64,000 nucleotides of DNA from Opitutia bacterium UBA4506 (GTDB taxonomy: Bacteria; Verrucomicrobiota; Verrucomicrobiia; Opitutales; Puniceicoccaceae). Below the pieces are notes generated by a model, which saw only the letters and a program-made list of their open reading frames with translations, made no database searches and was not told the DNA's origin. Positions 9,824-18,196 of this stretch are shown here, one piece after another; positions within the stretch are counted from its first letter, which is position 1, and the number at the start of each line of letters is the position of its first letter. A program made the position numbers and the translations under genes. The stretch covers positions 5,833 to 69,832 of the forward strand of contig DGMY01000060.1 in assembly GCA_002388665.1 (NCBI GenBank), written 5' to 3'.

Positions 9824-10438
9824 TCACAAGGCCAGCGGCGGATGACTTCCCTTAGAGTTTCCATCTTCTCCGGCGATTCGCAATACGCGACGATTCCAAA
9901 ATGTGCCGAGGACAAACGCGACCCCACCAATCAGCAGTGCACCGGCCGACCGGACAATCCGCCACCAGGTCTGAGAATGGGCCGGGGACTCGCTCCAGAT
10001 GCCGTATACGTCTGTGGACTCCACGGCGGGCTCCAAGGCGACGCCCCCGCCAATCCGTACCTCTGCGACCTCAACATTCTCCCATGCGGCCAATTCCAGA
10101 TCCATCGTACCGGAGCTCCCGGGCCACGGCTCGGACCAACGAACGGATCGCATAATAATATCCGATTCGGTATTCACGGGGTCGAGACGCAACTTCCGCG
10201 GACTGCCGGTAGGTAGAGGAACAGTGACCGTTTGCCAGCCGCCTTTGGAAACCGGGGCATACGCACCTTCTGCCTCGGAAAAACCGTCGCCGGTGTCGAT
10301 ATACCATTTAAGAATCCCCCCGGTCTCGACCTGAAGATCAACGGTCCAGATCGTGTAACGAGTCCATTGAAATAGACCGATATACCCGGCGACGACAGCG
10401 AGGACTGTCAGAAATATTGGATGTGGTTTCATACTCAT
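9824..10438 (-). CDS. Bitopic membrane protein with periplasmic LRLDP module, unknown function
   Basis: 204 residues. One membrane segment near the N-terminus (9-25) and one near the C-terminus (163-181) enclose a beta-rich, probably periplasmic domain with LRLDP at 83-87. Similar motifs appear in the GT2 at 3375-4742 and the ectodomain of the membrane protein at the window start. ATG at 10438 overlaps the stop of the gtrB-like gene as ATGA. It sits where a GtrA flippase might be expected in a Gtr cluster, but it lacks GtrA's four membrane helices. A role in presenting or binding the glycan acceptor is only a guess. A longer frame to 10765 lies inside the gtrB-like gene and was not used. Confidence 0.7.
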   Translation of the reverse strand: MSMKPHPIFLTVLAVVAGYIGLFQWTRYTIWTVDLQVETGGILKWYIDTGDGFSEAEGAYAPVSKGGWQTVTVPLPTGSPRKLRLDPVNTESDIIMRSVRWSEPWPGSSGTMDLELAAWENVEVAEVRIGGGVALEPAVESTDVYGIWSESPAHSQTWWRIVRSAGALLIGGVAFVLGTFWNRRVLRIAGEDGNSKGSHPPLAL

Positions 10439-11400
10439 ACTTCCCCGTCCTGCGTGGACCTGTGGATCCGGCGAACCAAGTAATGGGGCCTCGACTTCGC
10501 CTCCTGATAGGTCCGCCCTAAATATTCTCCGATCAAGCCTAAGCAAAGCAATTGTATCCCCGAGACAAACAAGAGGATGGTGACCAACGATGGATACCCT
10601 GCGACCGGATCGCCGAAGATCAGTGTTTTCAAAATGACCCACGCCATCCAAAGGAAGGCACCCATCGATATCAGAACGCCGCAGACAGAGGCAAAGCGGA
10701 GAGGGAGAATGGAGAAAGAAAACAGTCCATCGAGTGCGTATGATAGCAACCTGCGCAACGACCAACTCGACTCGCCCTCAACCCTAACGCGGTTTTCAAA
10801 GGGGATCGCCTTGGTTCGAAACCCGACCCACTCAAAGATGCCTTTCGAGAATCGATTGGATTCCCGGAGAGAGACTACACAATCGACAACCGGACGTGAG
10901 AGCGCGCGAAAATCACGGGCGCCAGGGGTTAACCGGGTGGGCGACATGCAATTCCAAATCCTGTAAAACGCCCGCGACAATGCCGAGCGAACCGGGGGCT
11001 CATCTGCTCGATCCACTCGATGAGTCGCCGCCATATCGTACCCTTCTTCTGTAATGGCCCGAACCATCGAGACTAACAGGGAGGGCGGATCCTGCAGATC
11101 GCCATCCATCACGACAACTACTTCACCGGTGGCGTGTTCAAGGCCCGCAAGGATTGCCGCTTCCTTCCCAAAATTCCGGGAAAACTCCACCACGGCAGCC
11201 TCACCGGGAAGAGCACAAAGGTTCTCGTGGATGGTAGCAATTGTTCGGTCGGTGCTACCGTCGTCGACAAACACAAACTCCCACGACAGGCCCTTTACGG
11301 AACAGTGCTCTGCCAACTCCGCGAACAACGGACGGATGTTGCCCTCTTCATTAAAGCAAGGAACAACAATTGAGACCGGTACTGCAGGCAATTCTTCCAT
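10435..11400 (-). CDS. gtrB: GtrB-like polyprenyl-phosphate glycosyltransferase (GT2)
   Basis: 321 residues. Soluble GT2 domain with VSIVVPCFNEEGN, VDDGSTDRT (45-53), and MDGDLQDPP (98-106), the signature of the DPM1/GtrB/ArnC group. The region at 180-215 (SNRFSKGIFEWVGF) also matches. Two C-terminal membrane segments (about 231-262 and 270-293) anchor it. The family moves a sugar from a nucleotide donor to undecaprenyl phosphate on the cytoplasmic face. The lipid-linked sugar is then used outside by a GT-C enzyme, most likely the GtrII-like protein next door (11406-12983). The donor is often UDP-glucose but cannot be read here. Confidence 0.88.
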   Translation of the reverse strand: MEELPAVPVSIVVPCFNEEGNIRPLFAELAEHCSVKGLSWEFVFVDDGSTDRTIATIHENLCALPGEAAVVEFSRNFGKEAAILAGLEHATGEVVVVMDGDLQDPPSLLVSMVRAITEEGYDMAATHRVDRADEPPVRSALSRAFYRIWNCMSPTRLTPGARDFRALSRPVVDCVVSLRESNRFSKGIFEWVGFRTKAIPFENRVRVEGESSWSLRRLLSYALDGLFSFSILPLRFASVCGVLISMGAFLWMAWVILKTLIFGDPVAGYPSLVTILLFVSGIQLLCLGLIGEYLGRTYQEAKSRPHYLVRRIHRSTQDGEV

Positions 11401-11405
11401 CTCCC

Positions 11406-12983
11406 TTAGAATACGACAACTACGGCACCTTTGGAGACGAACACCGAATCCGGGTGAGGCCAGACCGGACGTTCTTTAGCGAGTTCCTTCAAACGCGATT
11501 CTTCCGCTCGGTCGTCCCACCCGAAAATAGGATCGAAGCGGAAATCCACAAAGGAGAAAATCCATGAGCGCGCATGGTCAGGATGCCGGGCGCTGGGCAA
11601 ATCCCCTCTCGGCCCCGCGTTGCGCCAGGGGGTCTTCGGATAAGCGTAGATCGGAACCGGTCGGCTAAAATCGACCCCATTTTCCACGCCGATACTTTCG
11701 ATGTGGGCGATAATTCGATTTACGGCCATGAGGTCAGCCTGCGAGGTCAGATAGTCGTCCACCGCGTATTCATTCGCAGCAAGCATGTGCCCGGAAAGAA
11801 TGAACCCGCCGACTAGGCCCAATCCGAGAGAAATCCTCCGAAATACGCCGTCATACCTCTCGCGTTCTATCTCTCTCCAGAGGGTACAGAGGCGTTCCAT
11901 CGGCAGAGCGAGGATTACCCCGTATACCAATCCGAAGACAAAGAGCGTGCGCGGGGGAAAGTCCTCCCGCAACGGTGCGGCGAGAGCCAGTAGAAAGGGG
12001 CTGACCAAAAGGACCAAAAGGAGTGCGATCGCGTACAGTCCCCGAGCAAGTTTCCCGCGGCAAAACGTCCGGAGACCGATGAAGTACAGAAAGCCCAATA
12101 GCGCGACGGCGCTCGGAAGGACAATCCAGTTGGAGAAGTATTCTTCGCGATATCCGGAGACGAACGGCATCGACCAATCAGAGAAAAGGCGCACAAATCT
12201 CTGCCAATTCTCCACCGAGAGCAAAGTCGCCAACTCCATCTCTGATCGAGCAAGGTCAACCTGAAGCAGTCCATACACCACTTGGGTACCAACGAGGTAC
12301 AAGACTAGTCCGAGAAAGATCAAGACCGCGTATCGAACCAAACCTGCGAGGTCAAAACCACGTGCGTCCTCCAAGACATTTTTGAGCGACGCCCCCAACG
12401 CTCCCGCTATCGCGAATTGAATCGAGGCCTGGTAAAAGCCCGGAGAAGCGGCGAAACAGAGAAGACCGAGAAAGGGGTGCTTGCGGAAACTCAGATACAA
12501 TCCTCCAGCCGCCAGAAGGTTGCCGATAGGATAGGCCAGTCGAGTGCTGTCGAAGCTAAAGAGGTAGGCAAATAGAACGGAAATGGTTGCGAGGGCGCTG
12601 AAGAAGAAGACGGCTCCCCCACTCTTCAACCCAATCACCTTGGCCACCAAAATCGCCGCGTAGATTTGAATGATGAGACCAAGGAATCCAGCCGCAATTC
12701 CACCGGAACTGGTATCGAGCACTTGCTCAAAGATCCAGTAGTATCCCCACCTGCCGAGGATGAGAAACATTTGCGAATCATTGGAAGCGGGCTGCAACTG
12801 TATGATGTCGTCCGCCCGGAAAGCGGGAACGATAAATTGCACGCCATAGGTCACTCCGACCAACAAGGCGAGGAGGAGGAAGTGAAAGGGCCCAAACTTC
12901 CCACAACAGAACCCCTTCCAGGAAAAGGGTCCCGAGTCGCCGGAACTGCTGAGAGGCTCCGGGACCATCACCCTAGAGGACAT
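11406..12983 (-). CDS. GtrII-like membrane glucosyltransferase (GT-C)
   Basis: 525 residues with about ten membrane segments. The first outer loop has FRADDIIQ and then LILGRWGYYW, the DD and GRxG pattern of the Glucos_trans_II (GtrII) family. In Shigella phages these proteins transfer a sugar from undecaprenyl phosphate to O-antigen in the periplasm. The C-terminal 100 residues form a soluble loop. Neighbours fit: a GtrB-like donor enzyme follows immediately. The start is ATG at 12983, inside the end of the Wzm gene; ATG at 12968 just after the Wzm stop is also possible. No integrase or att site is near, so this is not a recent phage cassette. Confidence 0.75.
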   Translation of the reverse strand: MSSRVMVPEPLSSSGDSGPFSWKGFCCGKFGPFHFLLLALLVGVTYGVQFIVPAFRADDIIQLQPASNDSQMFLILGRWGYYWIFEQVLDTSSGGIAAGFLGLIIQIYAAILVAKVIGLKSGGAVFFFSALATISVLFAYLFSFDSTRLAYPIGNLLAAGGLYLSFRKHPFLGLLCFAASPGFYQASIQFAIAGALGASLKNVLEDARGFDLAGLVRYAVLIFLGLVLYLVGTQVVYGLLQVDLARSEMELATLLSVENWQRFVRLFSDWSMPFVSGYREEYFSNWIVLPSAVALLGFLYFIGLRTFCRGKLARGLYAIALLLVLLVSPFLLALAAPLREDFPPRTLFVFGLVYGVILALPMERLCTLWREIERERYDGVFRRISLGLGLVGGFILSGHMLAANEYAVDDYLTSQADLMAVNRIIAHIESIGVENGVDFSRPVPIYAYPKTPWRNAGPRGDLPSARHPDHARSWIFSFVDFRFDPIFGWDDRAEESRLKELAKERPVWPHPDSVFVSKGAVVVVF

Positions 12984-13800
12984 CCGCAAAACCTTTCTTC
13001 AGTCTACTGAAGACGAAATATCCAACGAGGAGCGTCGCGAAGGCAGTCAGATAGATATAGATCACCGGTTGCATCTGAAGTGGCTCGTGCCAAAGCACGG
13101 TTCGGCGGGCCTGCTCGACAATGTGGGCCAGGGGATTGAACTTCAGGACGGGGTAGAACCCAGCAACGATCACACGGTCAATCGGGTAGAAAATCGCGCT
13201 GCAATACATGAGCGCGAGAGTGAGAAACTGCATCAGCTGCCCAATGTCTCTGACGTAGACCCCGATCGCCGAAAAGAACCAACCGAGGCCCAGCGAAAAC
13301 ATGATCACGGGGAGAACCAGGATCGGCAGGGCGGCGGAGTACCACGACAGTTCCCGGCCGAAAACAATGATCCCGATAAAGACCAGGCAGATGCTGATGA
13401 GGAAGTGATAGATCGACGCCCCGACTTGGGAGACGGGCAGGACTTCCAGGGGGAAGACGACGCGTTTTACGATGTTTGCATTCCCCAGAATGATCGTCGT
13501 CGAAACGCCCATCACTTCGGCGATGAGCTGGAAGATGGTCAGACTCAGGAAAATCCCCAGCGCGTAATCGAGGGCAGTTTCATCCGAGGCGGCGTCGTAC
13601 CGGCCATTGAAGATGACCCCGAAGACGAAGGAGTAAAGGGACATCATGAGCAAGGGGTTCAACACCATCCAGACCACACCCAGGTAGCTCCCTTTGTGCC
13701 GGGCGCGGATGTTGCGTATGGTGAACTGCCAGAGCAGCAGACGGTTTACCCAGAGACTGGCTCCGATATCATAGGGAAGGCGTAGAATTGTGCGAATCAT
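12973..13800 (-). CDS. wzm: Polysaccharide ABC exporter permease, Wzm-type (ABC-2)
   Basis: 275 residues, the usual length. The cytoplasmic N-terminus carries LLLWQFTIRNIRARHKGS, the amphipathic interface helix region of TagG/Wzm proteins. Six membrane helices follow, and the hallmark GVVWMVLNPLLMMSLYS and KFNPLAHIVEQAR segments are present. With the ATPase at 8330-9787 it should form the channel that exports lipid-linked polysaccharide. ATG at 13800 overlaps the upstream TGA by ATGA. It is diverged from the second permease (49638-50498), with different loops, so the two are unlikely to be a recent duplication. Confidence 0.92.
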   Translation of the reverse strand: MIRTILRLPYDIGASLWVNRLLLWQFTIRNIRARHKGSYLGVVWMVLNPLLMMSLYSFVFGVIFNGRYDAASDETALDYALGIFLSLTIFQLIAEVMGVSTTIILGNANIVKRVVFPLEVLPVSQVGASIYHFLISICLVFIGIIVFGRELSWYSAALPILVLPVIMFSLGLGWFFSAIGVYVRDIGQLMQFLTLALMYCSAIFYPIDRVIVAGFYPVLKFNPLAHIVEQARRTVLWHEPLQMQPVIYIYLTAFATLLVGYFVFSRLKKGFADVL

Positions 13801-15623
13801 GGAGATACAGCAGGTTGATAGAGTCGAGCGGTGGTTGGCTCCAACTCAAAAATGATTTCCCCTCGATCTTCCGAGAGTTGGTACGGGATGTTTCGTTCGA
13901 TCAGCCAGCGCTTAGTCAGCAAATTCCGGCCTGGATCCAGCACGATTTCCGTACCCGAAATGCTGTCGAGCGCCTCCTCAATCGCAGCGGTGACGTGGGC
14001 GGTCTCGGAGGTGCTGATGCTGAAAATGGCTCCTGAATTTATCAGAGCCAAGATCAGGGCACCCGCCGCACAGAGGGAAGGGACAAGGTGATTCCGGTCC
14101 GCGTAGAGTAAACGCGAGCGGGGATTCTCTGCCGGCCTGAGGAACAGCGGAGGCAGCATAAAGAATAAGGGAAGTACCCAGACGAAGGGAACCCACCGGG
14201 CCCACCAGCTCGGGACGATGACGCAGATCCCGATCAGGGCCAGCAAGAGCAGGAGCCGAAAGACTCCCCCAGCGGTAATTGCCGGTGGAAATGGGCGGAG
14301 GGTCAGGAGCCCCGCAAGAAGGGCGAGAACAAGCACTCCCGAGAACAGCGGCCCAAACCCACCGGATCCGTGACCGGGCCAATGAATGTTCCGGAAGGTA
14401 CTCCACTCCTTGTCGTCCCAGGTGAATGGCATCTTCACCGACTCCCCCCGGTAGATCCCCGTTTTCTCCAGGAGCGAACGGGCAAACTGTTCGGGACGGG
14501 AGAGCCCTCGGTGCGAGGCGGGTACGAAGAGATCCAAATTTTGATCAAATTGATCCGGCTCAAAAATGGCCCGATGGATAAATCCGAGAGAGTAATACGC
14601 CCCCTGGCGGGACTCGCCCCGGCTGCCCGAAAACGCGATCACCAGCAGCAGGCCGAACAGCCCCACTAGAACAACCCCCGAGCCGATCCAGATCCCCCGG
14701 CGCGAAGGCCGAGAGGGTACGCCAGTCCCACGGGCAGCCTCGTCGGCTTTCCTCCTGCCACGCCACTCGTTCAGGCGGTTGCCCACGACCCACAAGGTCC
14801 AAAGAGCGCCCAGCGGCAAAGCGAGGGCCAATCCGCTCCTTTTGGCCACGAGAAGAAGAAGAATCGATGCCAGTGTGACTCCGGCGGTCCTCCAGTCCAT
14901 CCGCCAACTCAGGCAATAGAGCCCAACGATCGCCAGCGAAGAATAGATGGCCACGTCAAAATCCATGAACAGCACCCACAGCTGATAGAGACAGACGGGG
15001 TTGGCCGCGACGAATAATCCCACCCCCCGCGCCGACCATTTTCCCAAGCCGGTTCGGCGCAGGAGGTCGGTGGTCAACAGTCCTGCCATGAGCAGAAGCA
15101 GAAGGCGGTACCCCTTGGCCCCTTCAAATCCAAACGGCAGATCTCCCAGTAGCGAGGAGACGACGTACATCGCGTTGAAATCCAAATAAGCGGAGTAGAT
15201 CGAAGGTTCCTTGCGCAGCAAGCCGGACTCCGGTTGTTCATTCAACCAGCCCGGCTGGGGATCAATTATGTTCCAGCCTTCTCGAATCGACAAGACCGCC
15301 CGTTGATGGGTCTCGAGGCTGTCCCAGCCCACATCGAGAAACTGCGAGGCGATCCCGGCCGCGAGAAAAAGAAAGGCCGCGTGGAGAATCAGTGTAGCGA
15401 GAACTGCCAGAGAACGGGCGGAGTTGCGGAATCCTTCATTGGGCCCACGTTTCACCGCGAGAGCCGCACCCAAGGTCGCCCCGAAACCGTACAGCAGCCA
15501 CCAAATCGGACCGAAGGTGATTCCAACGACAAACAATAGGCCCGCCCCGATGACCAACACTAAGTTGGCCAATAATATCGAGTAGCCCAATCGCTGGGGA
15601 AAACCTGTGATCTTATCTTCCAA
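13797..15623 (-). CDS. Polytopic membrane protein, GT-C-like
   Basis: 608 residues with roughly 12 membrane segments and a soluble C-terminal tail of about 70 residues. The first outer loop (after about residue 95) is acidic (DVGWDSLETHQ), as in GT-C fold glycosyltransferases whose catalytic acid lies there. A large loop of about 110 residues sits near the middle (around 330-430). The start appears to be TTG at 15623 (no in-frame ATG until well into the membrane part). It lies between the sugar-phosphate transferase and wzm, so a role in glycan assembly is likely. A Wzy-like polymerase was considered, but no specific motif supports it. Confidence 0.6.
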   Translation of the reverse strand: MEDKITGFPQRLGYSILLANLVLVIGAGLLFVVGITFGPIWWLLYGFGATLGAALAVKRGPNEGFRNSARSLAVLATLILHAAFLFLAAGIASQFLDVGWDSLETHQRAVLSIREGWNIIDPQPGWLNEQPESGLLRKEPSIYSAYLDFNAMYVVSSLLGDLPFGFEGAKGYRLLLLLMAGLLTTDLLRRTGLGKWSARGVGLFVAANPVCLYQLWVLFMDFDVAIYSSLAIVGLYCLSWRMDWRTAGVTLASILLLLVAKRSGLALALPLGALWTLWVVGNRLNEWRGRRKADEAARGTGVPSRPSRRGIWIGSGVVLVGLFGLLLVIAFSGSRGESRQGAYYSLGFIHRAIFEPDQFDQNLDLFVPASHRGLSRPEQFARSLLEKTGIYRGESVKMPFTWDDKEWSTFRNIHWPGHGSGGFGPLFSGVLVLALLAGLLTLRPFPPAITAGGVFRLLLLLALIGICVIVPSWWARWVPFVWVLPLFFMLPPLFLRPAENPRSRLLYADRNHLVPSLCAAGALILALINSGAIFSISTSETAHVTAAIEEALDSISGTEIVLDPGRNLLTKRWLIERNIPYQLSEDRGEIIFELEPTTARLYQPAVSP

Positions 15624-15642
15624 TGGGTTGTAGACTCTACTG

Positions 15643-17013
15643 CTATCGACTGCCCCGCATGATCGAACCGACGGTCCGAATCAGGATCTGGAGGTCGAGC
15701 AGGACCGAAGCATTCTTCAGGTAGTAGAAATCGAATCCGAGCTTCTCCCGCACTTCTTCGTCACTGGCGGCGTACCCGTAGTTAATCTGCGCCCAGCCGG
15801 TCAACCCGGGTTTGACCAACGTCCGATAGGGGTAGTACGGGACTCGATCGGCGAGATCATCCGCGATATCAATCCACTCGGGCCGCGGGCCGATGAAGGA
15901 CATATCCCCTCGAATGATGTTCCAAAACTGGGGAACTTCGTCCAAACGGGTTCGTCGCAAGAGATAACCAATTCGAGTCACCCGACTGTCGTTCAGGCGA
16001 TCCGAATCCCGGGTCTCCTCCTCCCGCAGCACCGACATCGTCCGCAATTTCCAGATCGAAAATGGCTTACTTCTCAGGCCCACCCGCTGCTGACGGAAAA
16101 AGAGAGGTCGACCACTTTCCGCCCAGATCAGCCCGAGGAAGAAGAGAAGAAATGGTGCCGCAATCGCGAGACCGATACTGGCGAGCATAATGTCCGAGAG
16201 CCGTTTCCAACGATGGTAGACGGGGTGGGTCAACCGAAGGTCCAACTCCAGAAACCAATTGGGCCCCACATCCGAACAATCGACCCGGTAAAAATAGCGC
16301 TCGATAAAGGCACGCCCGTGAGTGACCTGAATCCCCGATTCCAAGCACCCCATCCAGACAGGTGGGTTGTGTTGATCACCCGACTCTTCGGGGACGACGA
16401 CCTCGTCGATCTTGAGCATCCGGCACAGTTCCATCAGCCGTCCGTTCTCCATGGTATTGTCGTAGGAATCCGGCAGATTCGCCACCCGAAATGGCAGCCC
16501 ACTTTTCTCGATCCGCTCCCGCAATTCTTCCCGTTTTTCTTTGCCCAGAAGAATCAGCAGCCGTCGACGGCTTCTCCCCTGCACTCGAAAGAGGAGAGCC
16601 CGCGCCCCTCCCATGATCAATCCAGCAGTCAGGATCGACTGGATCGAAACCGTTCGACCCAATTGCTGAAGTGTCAGGAGGTACAAGATGACCACCGCGA
16701 TGAGGAAGGTCATCGTAAGGGCGGCAATGATTCGAATCGTGACCGGCCATAGCCTCTGCTGTCGAAGGGGATCGTGGAGCCCCGCAACGTCGGAAACCAA
16801 CGCGAGGAGAGCCCCGAAACCGATCGCAGCAGGGTAACCAGCCGGCTGGCCCGCGAACGAAGGCTCCCAGCCAAGCGTTAGGTCGGGATTGAGCGAATAG
16901 GCAAAGAGGATCGCCAGCGCTCCGGCTGCGAAATCAACCAGGATCCAACTCCGTCCGCCGAAATACCAGTCAGTACGGCTCTGTACTCGAGAACTTTGTT
17001 TCTCCGATTCCAT
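15643..17013 (-). CDS. Polyprenyl-phosphate sugar-1-phosphate transferase (initiating enzyme)
   Basis: 456 residues. Four N-terminal membrane helices and a Rossmann-like central region lead to the conserved PHPT catalytic domain (about 265-456). That domain carries FFRQQRVGLRSKPFSIWKLR, RRTRLDEVPQFWNIIRGDMS and GPRPEW, then KPGLTGWAQINYGY. This is the WbaP/EpsE/WcaJ type of bacterial sugar transferase. It moves a sugar-1-phosphate, often glucose or galactose, to undecaprenyl phosphate to start a chain. It is the only initiating enzyme I can see, so both exporter systems may depend on it, or a second initiator lies elsewhere. Confidence 0.92.
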   Translation of the reverse strand: MESEKQSSRVQSRTDWYFGGRSWILVDFAAGALAILFAYSLNPDLTLGWEPSFAGQPAGYPAAIGFGALLALVSDVAGLHDPLRQQRLWPVTIRIIAALTMTFLIAVVILYLLTLQQLGRTVSIQSILTAGLIMGGARALLFRVQGRSRRRLLILLGKEKREELRERIEKSGLPFRVANLPDSYDNTMENGRLMELCRMLKIDEVVVPEESGDQHNPPVWMGCLESGIQVTHGRAFIERYFYRVDCSDVGPNWFLELDLRLTHPVYHRWKRLSDIMLASIGLAIAAPFLLFFLGLIWAESGRPLFFRQQRVGLRSKPFSIWKLRTMSVLREEETRDSDRLNDSRVTRIGYLLRRTRLDEVPQFWNIIRGDMSFIGPRPEWIDIADDLADRVPYYPYRTLVKPGLTGWAQINYGYAASDEEVREKLGFDFYYLKNASVLLDLQILIRTVGSIMRGSR

Positions 17014-17019
17014 AAATTT

Positions 17020-18186
17020 TCATTGGCTCAATTCAGTCACCGGATGCCACTCCGGGAAATGGTTCCGATAGACATTCTGGGTCGCCCGGATCACCCGGCG
17101 TTGATCGAACTCTGTTTCCGCCTGTTTTCGGTTTCGGATTTTCATCTCTTCCCAGATCTCAGGATGGGAGGCGGCATCGGCCATCATCGTCGCCAGCTGG
17201 GTCGGGTCCTTGCGGTCCAGGATCCACCCGTTCGTCCCGTGCTTAATCGTCTCGGCACAGGCCGGAATGTTGGTGGTGATCACCGAGAGTCCGCTCGCCG
17301 CGGCTTCCATGATGATCCGGGGCAATCCTTCGCCATAAAAGGTCGGGTGGACCAAGACGTCGACCGACCGAAGAAGAGACGGCATGTCATCCACATTTCC
17401 CAACCACCGGAAACCGGGGATGTTGGTCCACTCCTCCACCTCCTCACGGGTGAACGAGTCGGGGTTCCCCTCGTCCGGCATGCCGGCCACGAGGAACTCG
17501 GCCTCAGGTCCTGCATATTGTTTCACGGCCTCGGCAAAAAGGCCGGCCCCTTTGTCCCGCAACAATCGTCCCGCCAAGAGGAAGCGCACTTTGTCGGATT
17601 CTCGTTTTAGGGCCACCGGACCGTCCGGGGTGAATTTTTCGATGTCGATCCCGCCGCCCGGCAAACGCACGACCGGGAATTTTGCCCGCGGACCCATGAT
17701 CTCCAGGACTCGATGGCGATCCCCGTCGTTTTCAACGATCACGGGACCCTTCGGAAGGCACCGTTTCATAAATGGATTCAGCCCCGCACGAAGAACTCGG
17801 CGCGAGAGCTGTTGTCCCGAATAGGCGAACCCCATTCCAGCGACCGAGTGAACTACTTTGGGACCGTTCTTACCCGCGGCCAGGGAGCCCGCCAAAATGG
17901 CTTCGAGGGTGAAGAGGTGCATGAGGTCGATCGACTCCCGCTCATAGATGTCTTTCAGCGCACGGACTGTCTTCCACTTACCCCACGGCGAAAAATCGCG
18001 GCGCTTGAAAAACACGGGGATGAACTCAATCCCTCCCTCGGCGAACTTCTTCGAATACTCGTCCTCGGGAGCGATCGCCAGCACTCGAAGCCCCAATTTC
18101 TTGGCTTCAATCATGTCAGCAAACCGGAAGTTCGCGAGAAACCAACTAGTATTGGCGAGAAAGCCGATGGTTCGGGGTTCAGTCAT
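17020..18186 (-). CDS. GT4-family glycosyltransferase
   Basis: 388 residues, GT-B fold. The N-terminus (TIGFLANTSWFLANFR) and SVAGMGFAYSG resemble the PglA/WbdN-like GT4 group acting soon after the initiating transferase. The C-terminal donor domain has FLLAGRLLRDKGAG and the E-x7-E region EGLPRIIMEAAASGLSVI. It follows the sugar-phosphate transferase with a 6-base gap, which suits a role in adding the second sugar. The donor cannot be told. Confidence 0.88.
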   Translation of the reverse strand: MTEPRTIGFLANTSWFLANFRFADMIEAKKLGLRVLAIAPEDEYSKKFAEGGIEFIPVFFKRRDFSPWGKWKTVRALKDIYERESIDLMHLFTLEAILAGSLAAGKNGPKVVHSVAGMGFAYSGQQLSRRVLRAGLNPFMKRCLPKGPVIVENDGDRHRVLEIMGPRAKFPVVRLPGGGIDIEKFTPDGPVALKRESDKVRFLLAGRLLRDKGAGLFAEAVKQYAGPEAEFLVAGMPDEGNPDSFTREEVEEWTNIPGFRWLGNVDDMPSLLRSVDVLVHPTFYGEGLPRIIMEAAASGLSVITTNIPACAETIKHGTNGWILDRKDPTQLATMMADAASHPEIWEEMKIRNRKQAETEFDQRRVIRATQNVYRNHFPEWHPVTELSQ

Positions 18187-18196
18187 ATTTACAATC

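Noticed and set aside
9824..10765. Longer version of the 204-aa protein
   Set aside because: The added N-terminal part is read inside the gtrB-like gene in another frame and looks like non-protein text; the ATGA overlap gives a better start.
9824..12983. Phage-borne serotype-conversion cassette
   Set aside because: GtrB and GtrII-like genes resemble phage cassettes, but there is no integrase, no att site and no GtrA; the genes overlap chromosomal glycan genes by ATGA.
13069..13785. Plus-strand open frame of 238 residues rich in D, E and Q
   Set aside because: Antisense to the Wzm permease; its composition is what a membrane protein gene gives when read on the other strand.
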